A DNA stretch of 64,000 bases, from positions 175,277-239,276 of the forward strand of contig NZ_VISR01000013.1 of NCBI RefSeq assembly GCF_007827595.1, given 5' to 3'. Shown piece after piece: positions 26,179 through 33,790 of this stretch. A program made the position numbers and the translations under genes. The DNA comes from Streptomyces sp. BK340 (GTDB taxonomy: Bacteria; Actinomycetota; Actinomycetes; Streptomycetales; Streptomycetaceae). Every line of letters starts with the position of its first letter. Within the stretch, counting starts at the first letter, position 1. Below the pieces are notes generated by a model, which saw only the letters and a program-made list of their open reading frames with translations, did not search any database and was not told the origin of the DNA.

Positions 26179-27152
26179 ACGACCGCCCCCTCGCGCACCG
26201 AACGTGCCGTCGGCGCCGTGCTCGGGTCCGCCGTGGGCGACGCCCTCGGTCACCCTTCGAGTTCGGCCCCGAAGGCGCCTTCTCGGCCCGTTTCCCGCAC
26301 CCCGGACACGGCGGCGAGATGTGCGGGGACGGTGGCCGGGACCCCGGCGAGGCGACCGACGACACGCAGATGGCCGTACTGACCGCCGAGTCGCTGCTGG
26401 AGCGCGGGGAGACGGATCTCCCGGACGTGTTCCGGCGCTTCCGGCGCTGGGCGGCCGACGGCCCGAAGGACATCGGCCTCCAGACGGAGGCAGTGCTGAC
26501 CAGCGGCGCCCCCTGGGACACGGCAGCGGCCCTGCACTTCCGAACGAACCGACGGGCCGCCGGGAACGGGGCGCTGATGCGGGCGGCCCCTTCAGCCGTC
26601 CGCTTCGCACGTCACGGCCGTGCGCCCACCATGGGCGCCGCCCGCCGCCTCTCCGCCCTCACCCACGGTGACCCCGCGGCCCGGGAGGGCACGGCCGTCC
26701 TGCACGAGCTGATCCGCGTGGCCCTGAGCGGAGAGGATCCGCTCACCGCCGTACCGGACACCCTGGCAGCACTCCACCCCGGCCACCGGGCCCGCTACGC
26801 GACCGTCCTCGCCCCCGGCTGGCACCCGGACCGGGCCACCGAGTTCAACGGCGCGGTCTGGCCGTGCCTGGGCTCGGCGGTCCGGGCCCTGCGTACGACG
26901 ACGTCGTACGAGGAGGCGGTACGCGCGGCGATCGGCCTGGGCGGTGCCACGGACACGGTGGCGGCCGTCGCCGGGGCGCCGGCGGGATCGGTGTACGGGA
27001 TCGGCGCGATACCGGAACGCTGGACACAGCCGCTGCACGTACCGCTGCCGGGCTTCGGCGACCGGGTACTGCGGGCACGGGAACCGGCCGGCCTGGCCGA
27101 GCGGTCGGCATGGACCGCGGCCGGCTGCGGGCAGGGGGTCACAACGCCTTGA
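26179..27152 (+). pseudogene. ADP-ribosylglycohydrolase relic with frameshift
   Basis: The family N-terminus TERAVGAVLGSAVGDALG is encoded from about 26197 in one frame. The rest (FEFGPEGAFSARFP, TDDTQM, GNGALMRAAP, GGATDTVAAVAG) continues in another frame from about 26256. Comparing GGTCACCCTTCGAG with the expected GGTGC-CCC-TTCGAG places a one-base loss at 26250/26251. The codon where homologues begin also reads ACG (26179-26181), where ATG would restore M-T-A-P-S-R. The metal-ligand motifs downstream are intact and codon bias is normal, so decay is recent or the frameshift is a sequencing error. Intact family members remove ADP-ribose from proteins or small molecules. The 3' end overlaps the convergent tetR gene by 14 bp. 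Confidence 0.75.
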
Positions 27153-27765
27153 GCGCCCCCGCCGTAGCCCGCGCCAGGTTCTCCAGGTAGCCCTTCGGCA
27201 GTTTCGGGGAGCGGATCACCACCGAGCGCCAGTACAGGGGGCCGGAGATCAGGTCCAGGGCCAGGTCGGGGTCGACTCCGGCGCGGACCTCGCCCCGGGC
27301 CTCCGCCGCCGCCACGATCTTGCTGGCGACCCCTTCCTGGCCGTCCCGCAGCGCCTTCTGCATGGCTTCCGCGATCTCGGGATTGCGGGCCGCCTCCGCC
27401 TGGAGGTCGGGGATGATCTGCGAGGCGACGGGGTGGCGCAGGGCGCGGGACGTCACTTCGTACAGCAGCCGCAGGTCCCCTTCCAGGGAGCCCGTGTCGG
27501 GGACCGGCAGGCCCAGTACCGCCATCGCCGACACCACGTCCAGCACCAGGTGCAGCTTGGAGCGCCAGCGGCGGTACACCGCCGTCTTGCCGACGCCCGC
27601 CCGCCGCGCGATGCCCTCGATGGACATCCGGGCGTACCCGACCGCCGCGAGTTCCTCGAAGACCGCCGCACGGATGGCCTCGGTCACGTCCTCCCGGAGC
27701 ACGGCAGCCCCGGCGGGTGTCCGGCGGCGCACGCGCTTCGGGGCCTCGTCGGCGTTCGTCGTCAT
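27139..27765 (-). CDS. TetR/AcrR-family transcriptional regulator
   Basis: A regulator of 208 residues. The N-terminal HTH is clear: MSIEGIARRAGVGKTAVYRRW. The C-terminal ligand-binding part resembles the TetR_C_16/AcrR type. It is divergent from the TagG-like exporter gene, and two palindromic repeats lie between them, so it probably represses itself and the exporter operon. The start is ATG 27765; ATG 27777 would add four residues. No strong ribosome site precedes either, so leaderless translation is possible. The ligand is unknown. Confidence 0.88.
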   Translation of the reverse strand: MTTNADEAPKRVRRRTPAGAAVLREDVTEAIRAAVFEELAAVGYARMSIEGIARRAGVGKTAVYRRWRSKLHLVLDVVSAMAVLGLPVPDTGSLEGDLRLLYEVTSRALRHPVASQIIPDLQAEAARNPEIAEAMQKALRDGQEGVASKIVAAAEARGEVRAGVDPDLALDLISGPLYWRSVVIRSPKLPKGYLENLARATAGALKAL

Positions 27766-27782
27766 ACGAACAAGCATAGGGC

Positions 27783-27858
27783 GTTACGACGAAACGGTTG
27801 CGTCCCGACGGTCGATGGTTCTAGGCTCACGTTGCGACGATACGGTCCCGTCCCGACG
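27783..27858. promoter_or_regulatory. twin TetR operator-like repeats
   Basis: Two 28-bp direct repeats (27783-27810 and 27831-27858) agree at 24 positions, with starts 48 bp apart. Each contains a dyad of the form GACGAAAC-G-GTTGCGTC: 27788-27804 matches at 7 of 8 positions and 27836-27852 at 6 of 8. One copy lies near the tetR start and the other near the exporter start, which fits dual repression by the TetR protein. Confidence 0.7.
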
Positions 27859-27894
27859 TAAGAGAACGTGAAGAGAAGCGTAAGGAAACGGCGG

Positions 27895-28878
27895 ATGGCG
27901 GACGAGGACCGCTCAGGCCCGGCGGCAGCCGGACGCACCCCCCTCCCCCGAGCGAAAGCAGCGGATGTGAGCCAGGTCCTCCACACACCGCCCCCCACCC
28001 AGGTCCCGGTCGACGACCTCTCGGCGCTGGCCGCCCGGCACGGCCTCACGGTCAGCGGCGCCCGCCCGACCCTGCCGGAGTACGTCCGCCAGCTGTGGGC
28101 CCGGCGCCACTTCATCACCGCCTTCGCCACCGCCAAGCTCACCGCCCAGTACAGCCAGGCGAAGCTCGGCCAGGTCTGGCAGGTCATGAACCCGCTCCTG
28201 AACGCGGCGGTCTACTACTTCATCTTCGGCGTGCTCCTGGGCACCAGCAAGGGCGTGCCGGACTACATCCCGTTCCTGGTCACGGGCGTGTTCATCTGGA
28301 CGTTCACACAGAGCTCGATCATGGCGGGCACCCGCGCGATCTCGGGCAACCTCGGCCTGGTCCGCGCCCTGCACTTCCCGCGCGCCGCGCTGCCGATCTC
28401 CTTCTGCCTCCAGCAGCTCCAGCAGCTGCTGTTCTCGATGACCGCGCTGGTCGTGATCATCCTGTCCTTCGGCATCCCGATCACGCCCCGCTGGCTGCTC
28501 GCGATCCCCGCGCTGATCCTGCAGTCCGTCTTCAACGCGGGCGTGTCGATGATCATGGCCCGGTGGGGTGCCAAGACCCCGGACATCGCGCAGCTGATGC
28601 CGTTCGTGCTGCGCACCTGGATGTACGTGTCCGGCGTGATGTGGAGCATCAGCAAGCTCACCAAGAAGGACAACCTGCCGCACATCGTCACGGTCCTGCT
28701 GGAGACCAACCCGGCCGCCGTCTACATCGACCTCATGCGGTACGCGCTGATCCACAGCTTCCACGGCAAGCAGCTCCCCCCGCACGTGTGGGCAGCGGCC
28801 ACCGGCTGGGCGCTGCTGGCCGGCATCGGCGGCTTCATCTACTTCTGGAAGGCTGAGGAGACGTACGGCCGTGGCTGA
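27895..28878 (+). CDS. ABC-2 polysaccharide/teichoic acid export permease (TagG/Wzm-like)
   Basis: A permease of 327 residues. A cytoplasmic N-terminus of about 80 residues is followed by six membrane segments in ABC-2 layout, with the amphipathic lead-in RHFITAFATAKLTAQYSQAK and the conserved LGQVWQVMNPLLNAAVYYFIFG. Together with the ATPase gene that overlaps it by 8 bp it forms an exporter of lipid-linked glycopolymer. The start is ATG 27895 because AAGGA lies eight bases upstream; GTG 27868 would add nine residues. It is probably controlled by the divergent TetR protein. Confidence 0.88.
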   Translation: MADEDRSGPAAAGRTPLPRAKAADVSQVLHTPPPTQVPVDDLSALAARHGLTVSGARPTLPEYVRQLWARRHFITAFATAKLTAQYSQAKLGQVWQVMNPLLNAAVYYFIFGVLLGTSKGVPDYIPFLVTGVFIWTFTQSSIMAGTRAISGNLGLVRALHFPRAALPISFCLQQLQQLLFSMTALVVIILSFGIPITPRWLLAIPALILQSVFNAGVSMIMARWGAKTPDIAQLMPFVLRTWMYVSGVMWSISKLTKKDNLPHIVTVLLETNPAAVYIDLMRYALIHSFHGKQLPPHVWAAATGWALLAGIGGFIYFWKAEETYGRG

Positions 28879-29728
28879 GCAGACCGCAGAGAACATCCCC
28901 ACCGTCATCGCCGACGGCGTCGACATCGTCTACCGGGTCAACGGCACCGGCGCGGGCCGCGGCACCGCCACCGCCGCCCTCAACCGCATGCTGCGCCGCA
29001 AGCAGGCCGAGAAGGCGGCCGGCGTCCGCCGGGTGCACGCGGTGAAGAAGGTGTCGTTCGTCGCCTACAAGGGCGAGGCGATCGGACTGATCGGCACGAA
29101 CGGCTCCGGCAAGTCCACGCTGCTCAAGGCCGTGGCCGGGCTTCTCCCGGTGGAGAACGGACACATCTACACCCACGGCCAGCCCTCCCTGCTGGGCGTC
29201 AACGCGGCTCTGATGAACGACCTCACCGGCGAACGCAACGTCTACCTCGGCGGCCTCGCCATGGGCATGTCCCGCGAGCAGGTCAAGGAGCGCTACGAGG
29301 GCATCGTCGACTTCTCCGGGATCAACGAGAAGGGCGACTTCATCACGCTGCCCATGCGGACGTACTCCTCCGGCATGGCCGCCCGTCTGCGCTTCTCCAT
29401 CGCCGCCGCCAAGGACCACGACGTCCTGCTGATCGACGAGGCCCTCGCGACCGGCGACCGCTCCTTCCAGAAGCGCTCCGAGGAGCGGATCCGCGAGCTG
29501 CGCGAGCAGGCGGGAACGGTCTTCCTGGTCAGCCACAACAACAAGTCGATCCGCGACACCTGCGAGCGGGTCCTGTGGCTGGAGCGCGGCGAGCTGCGCA
29601 TGGACGGCCCGACCGAGGACGTCATGAAGGAGTACGAGGCCTTCACCGGCGACAAGACCGCGAAGAAGCCGGCACCCAAGAAGGCCGCGCCGAAACCCGA
29701 GGCTCCCAAGGTCCCTCTTCCCTCGTGA
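28871..29728 (+). CDS. ABC exporter ATPase (TagH/Wzt-like)
   Basis: An ATPase of 285 residues. Walker A is GTNGSGKST (75-83), the signature is TYSSGMAARLRF, Walker B is VLLIDEALATGD and the switch histidine lies in VSHNNKSI. These, with the early insertion RRVHAVKKVSF, are typical of teichoic-acid and O-antigen exporters. After about 260 there is only a short Lys/Pro/Ala tail, so the large substrate-recognition domain of long Wzt/TagH proteins is absent. The start is GTG 28871, translationally coupled to the permease. Confidence 0.9.
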   Translation: MAEQTAENIPTVIADGVDIVYRVNGTGAGRGTATAALNRMLRRKQAEKAAGVRRVHAVKKVSFVAYKGEAIGLIGTNGSGKSTLLKAVAGLLPVENGHIYTHGQPSLLGVNAALMNDLTGERNVYLGGLAMGMSREQVKERYEGIVDFSGINEKGDFITLPMRTYSSGMAARLRFSIAAAKDHDVLLIDEALATGDRSFQKRSEERIRELREQAGTVFLVSHNNKSIRDTCERVLWLERGELRMDGPTEDVMKEYEAFTGDKTAKKPAPKKAAPKPEAPKVPLPS

Positions 29729-29758
29729 GCCCTGCTCTTACCTCAGGCGTGGTTATCC

Positions 29759-29792
29759 CTTTCATACCTCTAGTGACAGTATGTTATGAAAG
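29759..29792. promoter_or_regulatory. AT-rich inverted repeat upstream of copy D
   Basis: CTTTCATA (29759-29766) and TATGAAAG (29785-29792) form a perfect 8-bp inverted repeat with an 18-bp spacer, 34 bp upstream of the copy D start. This AT-rich patch stands out in GC-rich DNA and could be a promoter with an operator, separating copy D from the exporter transcript. Confidence 0.45.
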
Positions 29793-29825
29793 ATGCCCCC
29801 CGACGAGCCGAAGGAGTCCCCTGCG

Positions 29826-32021
29826 ATGCCCCAACTCAGTGTCATCGTCTACGGGCCGAACGCCCAGGGGCATCTGACCGAACTGCTCGACTCGCTGGAA
29901 GCCCGCCCGCTCCCGGACGCCGAGGTGATCGTCGCCTCGGTCGGCGCCTGGGCGCGGGAGACGGCCGAGGGTCATGCTCCCGAGACGGTCGTGGTGCCCC
30001 TGCCGGAAGGAACCGGTGACGCGGCGGCCCGGACGGCGGGCGCCGCGCGGGCGTCCGGCCGCTGGCTGCACTTCGTGCACGCCAAGGACGGCCTGCCCGC
30101 CGGCGCGCCCCGGCTGATCGCCGAGCGCACCGCCGAACTGGACGATTCGGTGGACGTCCTTCTCCTGGACCACGTCACCACCACCTGGCAGACCGCCGCC
30201 GCCCCCTCCCGCGACGGCCGCCTCCTCGGCGGCGCCGGCCGCGCCGACCTCGCCCTGGAGGAGGCGGCCGACCTGCTGCGCCTCACCCCGCTGCTCGGCA
30301 CCCGCGCCCTGCGCACCGAGTTCTGGCGGGCGCACGAGGAGCAGCTCACCACCGACGACGAGCCGTACGCCGCCCACGCGGCCCTGCTGCACGCCGGCCG
30401 TATCGCCTGCCTGAACCAGGCGGCGTACGAGAACCGCGTGCTGCGCCCCGAGAGCCTGCCGCCCCGCACCTCCGAGCACCGCTTCGCGCTCATCGACCGC
30501 TACGAGTCGCTGCTCCCGCTCGCCCGGGACCGCCGCGCCGCCCGCGCGGTCCTGTACGACCTGATGGTCCGCGACCTGGTGCGCACCTTCGCCGGCGAGG
30601 ACCTGCCCGACGCGGTGGCCCGCGAGTTCTTCCGCCGGGCCTCCCTTGCGGCGGTCCGCTGGCGCCCCGAGGGCCACCAGCGTCCGGCCGGCATCGAGGG
30701 CGTCCGGCACGCCCTGCTCGAAGAGGGCGCCTACACCAAGTACCGCGCCTTCCAGGCCGCCAACCGCACCCGCCGGGCCGCCAGGAAGGCCGTACGAAGC
30801 CGTAAGCGCCAGGTGGGCGCGAAGCTCCGCGACCAGCAGTACCGCAGGGCGCTCGGCCGCCCGGTCGATCCCGAGCTGGCCGTGTTCGCGGCCTACTGGG
30901 AGCGCGGGGTCTCCTGCAACCCGGCCGCCATCGCCGCCAAGCTCGCCGAACTCGCCCCGCACATCCACAGGGTGTGGGTGGTCAACAAGGAGAACGCGGC
31001 CCTCCTGCCGCCCGGCACGGACCACGTGATCCCCGGCACCCGCCGCTACTGGGAGACCCTGGCCACCGCCAAGTACCTGACCAACAACGTCAACTTCCCC
31101 AACGCGGTGGTCAAACGCCCCGACGCGGTCCACCTCCAGACCCACCACGGCACCCCGCTCAAGCGCATGGGCCTGGACCAGATGGAACACCCGGCCGCCG
31201 CCAAGGGTCTGGACTTCGCCGCGCTGCTGGCCCGCATCGACAAGTGGGACTACAGCGTCAGCGCCAACAGCCACTCCACGCGCATGTGGGAGCGCGCCTA
31301 CCCGGCCCGCTACACCTCCCTGGACTACGGCTATCCGCGCAACGACGTCTTCTACAGCGCCACGGCCGCCGACGTCCGCGCCGCCCGCGAACGCCTCGGC
31401 ATCGCCCCCGGCAGGACAGCCGTCCTCTACGCCCCCACCCACCGCGACTACGAGGCCGGCTTCACCCCCCGGCTCGACCTCGCGGCGCTCGCCGACCGCC
31501 TCGGCGAGGACACGGTCCTCCTGGTCCGCGCCCACTACTTCTACGGCGGCGCCGCCTCCCCGCTGACCGGCCTGCGCCGCTCCGGCCGGATCATCGACGT
31601 CTCCTCCTACGACCCCGTCGAGGAGCTGTGCCTGGCCGCCGACGCACTGGTCACGGACTACTCGTCGATCATGTTCGACTACGCCAACCTGGACCGCCCG
31701 ATCGTCGTCTACGCCGACGACTGGGAGACGTACCGGACCACCCGGGGCGTCTACTTCGACCTGACGGCCGAGGCGCCCGGCCAGGTCGCCCGCACCCAGC
31801 AGGAACTCGCGGAGATCTTCCTCTCGGGCGCCTGGCGCGACGAGGGCGCGGCGAAGGCGCGGGCCGCGTTCCGGCGCCGGTTCTGCGAGTACGACGACGG
31901 GCGCGCCGCCGAACGGGTCGTCCGCCGGGTCTTCCTCGGCGAACCCGAGCACGCGCTGCCCCCGATGATCCCGCTCGACGAACGCACCCCCGCCCCGACC
32001 CCCGAGGAGGCCACGGCATGA
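29826..32021 (+). CDS. glycerophosphotransferase with degenerate GT2 domain (copy D)
   Basis: A protein of 731 residues. The N-terminal domain still starts PQLSVIVYGPN but has lost the GT2 signatures: the nucleotide-binding VDD is absent and the metal site FLDSDD has become FVHAKDG (83-89). It is therefore probably not an active glycosyltransferase. The C-terminal domain is intact: H441 in QTHHGTPLKRMG, YGYPRNDVFY, LYAPTHRDYE and TDYSSIMFDYANLDRP. It is closest to copy B. The start is ATG 29826, with AAGGAG nine bases upstream. The stop overlaps the next GT2 gene (ATGA). It probably transfers a polyol phosphate to a lipid-linked acceptor; the dead domain may be structural. Confidence 0.83.
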   Translation: MPQLSVIVYGPNAQGHLTELLDSLEARPLPDAEVIVASVGAWARETAEGHAPETVVVPLPEGTGDAAARTAGAARASGRWLHFVHAKDGLPAGAPRLIAERTAELDDSVDVLLLDHVTTTWQTAAAPSRDGRLLGGAGRADLALEEAADLLRLTPLLGTRALRTEFWRAHEEQLTTDDEPYAAHAALLHAGRIACLNQAAYENRVLRPESLPPRTSEHRFALIDRYESLLPLARDRRAARAVLYDLMVRDLVRTFAGEDLPDAVAREFFRRASLAAVRWRPEGHQRPAGIEGVRHALLEEGAYTKYRAFQAANRTRRAARKAVRSRKRQVGAKLRDQQYRRALGRPVDPELAVFAAYWERGVSCNPAAIAAKLAELAPHIHRVWVVNKENAALLPPGTDHVIPGTRRYWETLATAKYLTNNVNFPNAVVKRPDAVHLQTHHGTPLKRMGLDQMEHPAAAKGLDFAALLARIDKWDYSVSANSHSTRMWERAYPARYTSLDYGYPRNDVFYSATAADVRAARERLGIAPGRTAVLYAPTHRDYEAGFTPRLDLAALADRLGEDTVLLVRAHYFYGGAASPLTGLRRSGRIIDVSSYDPVEELCLAADALVTDYSSIMFDYANLDRPIVVYADDWETYRTTRGVYFDLTAEAPGQVARTQQELAEIFLSGAWRDEGAAKARAAFRRRFCEYDDGRAAERVVRRVFLGEPEHALPPMIPLDERTPAPTPEEATA

Positions 32022-33682
32022 CGACCCCCGACGTCACGGTGACGGTCATCGTCTACAACGACGCGGCACGTCTCCCCCGGGCGGTCGCATCGCTTCGCGC
32101 CCAGACCCACGCCAACATCGAGATCGTCATCAGCGACGACCACTCCACCGACGAGACGCCTTCGGTGGCAAGGGAGTTGGCGGCCCAGGACCACCGCATC
32201 CGCTACCTGCGCCTGCCGGAGAACAGCGGTGGCTGCAGCGCCCCGCGCAACCGGGCCATCGAGATCGCCCGGGCGCCGTACCTGATGTTCCTCGACAGCG
32301 ACGACGAACTCCCGCCGCGCGCGGTCGAGTTGCTGCTGGCCGCACACCGGGAGCGGGAGGTGGACTTCACGATGGGTGCGGTCCGCCGGGTCCGGGTGGA
32401 CAGCGGGCGCCGCTCGACCTGGATGCCCCACCTGCTGACCGAGCACCGCACCGTGGAGGGCATCGAGTCCGACCCCCGGCTGCTGTTCGAGCACCTGTCC
32501 ACCAGCAAGATGTACGCCCGCGCGTTCCTCGACCGCCACCGGCTCCGCTTCCCCGAGGGCATCCACTACGAGGACCAGCTCTTCTCGGCGCAGGCCTACT
32601 GCCTGGCCAAGGCGTTCACGATCATCCCGGACCCGGTGTACGTCTGGTACATCGAGCCGTTCGCGGCCGCCGCGTCGGCGTCCATCTCCAACCAGCGGCA
32701 CAAGATCTCCAACGTCGGCGACCGGGTGCACGTACAGCGCCTGATCGACGACTTCCTGGTGGAGAGCGGACACGCGGCCCTGCGGGAGGACAAGGACTAC
32801 AAGTTCCTCAAGCACGACTTCCGGATGTACGCGGGCGACCTGCCCTACCGGGACTCCGAGTGGCTGGAGTCCTTCGCCGAGATCATGAACCCGTACCTGG
32901 ACACGCTGGCCGAGGGCGCCTTCGCCCGGCTGCCCCGCCCGGAACGGGTGGTCCTCCAACTCCTGCGCGACGGCCGCCTGTCCGACGCCCAGCAGGCGGC
33001 GCGGGGCCTGGGCAACGGCGTGGCACCGAGGCACGTCACCGCCGACGACTCCGGCACCACGTACTGGGGCGACACCGTCCCCTCCTCCGACCGGGCCCGT
33101 CACGAACTGGACGTCTCCGACCTGGAGCTGGACACCCGCCCCTTCCCCAGCGCCCACTTCCGCCACGAGATCACCGAACTCGTCCCGGGCCCCGGAGCCT
33201 CCCTCACCCTCGCGATCCGCACCTACGACCCCGGCCTGCGACTCCCGGTGGGACCGCAGCGAGCCAGTCTGGTGGTGGCCCCCGGCCGACGCCGCATGAC
33301 GGTCCCGTTCCGCCTGGACCCGATCCGCCCGGGTGTCTTCGAGGGCCGCGTCCGCCTGGACCTCTCGACGGCGCCGCTTCCTGTGCAGGGCTTCGCCGGA
33401 GTACGCCACCCCCTGCTGCGCCTCGAACAGCAGGGCCTGGCCCACTCGGGCCTCCTCCTGGCCCCGCTGGACTTCCCCGCCGTCACGGCCCGCATCGACT
33501 ACCGCTCCGGCGCCACCCCGCACAACGTCACCGTCGAGCCGGAGGGCCGCAACCCCGGCCGCCTGCAGATCCGCTGGCACCCCGTGGGAGTCACGGCCCG
33601 CGTCATCCGCCCGATGGTCCAGAAGGTGGCCCGCCCGAAGGTCCGCAACGCGGTCCGGCTTGCGGCGAGCGTGCTGCGCTAG
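32018..33682 (+). CDS. GT2 glycosyltransferase with extra C-terminal domain (second paralogue)
   Basis: A protein of 554 residues. The GT-A domain (1-230) shows VTVTVIVYNDAARLPR, SDDHSTDETP, SAPRNRAIE, FLDSDDELPP and the acidic HYEDQLFSAQ. The C-terminal part from about 340 is an unrecognised soluble domain like that of the paralogue at 23464-25083, ending in a basic amphipathic tail (RPMVQKVARPKVRNAVR) that could touch the membrane. It overlaps copy D by four bases, so the two are co-translated and probably act on the same acceptor. Confidence 0.8.
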   Translation: MTTPDVTVTVIVYNDAARLPRAVASLRAQTHANIEIVISDDHSTDETPSVARELAAQDHRIRYLRLPENSGGCSAPRNRAIEIARAPYLMFLDSDDELPPRAVELLLAAHREREVDFTMGAVRRVRVDSGRRSTWMPHLLTEHRTVEGIESDPRLLFEHLSTSKMYARAFLDRHRLRFPEGIHYEDQLFSAQAYCLAKAFTIIPDPVYVWYIEPFAAAASASISNQRHKISNVGDRVHVQRLIDDFLVESGHAALREDKDYKFLKHDFRMYAGDLPYRDSEWLESFAEIMNPYLDTLAEGAFARLPRPERVVLQLLRDGRLSDAQQAARGLGNGVAPRHVTADDSGTTYWGDTVPSSDRARHELDVSDLELDTRPFPSAHFRHEITELVPGPGASLTLAIRTYDPGLRLPVGPQRASLVVAPGRRRMTVPFRLDPIRPGVFEGRVRLDLSTAPLPVQGFAGVRHPLLRLEQQGLAHSGLLLAPLDFPAVTARIDYRSGATPHNVTVEPEGRNPGRLQIRWHPVGVTARVIRPMVQKVARPKVRNAVRLAASVLR

Positions 33683-33702
33683 CGGGGCCGTCATCCGTCT
33701 GC

Positions 33703-33740
33703 GGGCGCGTGGGAGCTGGTCGTGCAATTCCCACGCGCCC
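33703..33740. terminator. bidirectional terminator hairpin
   Basis: A perfect 12-bp inverted repeat (33703-33714 with 33729-33740, 14-nt loop) lies between two convergent genes, 20 bp beyond the GT2 stop. Confidence 0.75.
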
Positions 33741-33790
33741 CCGGTGAGTTGCAGCCCCGTCGGCTGTGTGGCCGCGGTGTACGGCGGCGG

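Noticed and set aside
27148..27152. Phage- or toxin-linked meaning of the ADP-ribosylglycohydrolase next to the TetR gene
   Set aside because: No ADP-ribosyltransferase toxin, phage gene or DarT-like partner is nearby, and the gene is frameshifted.
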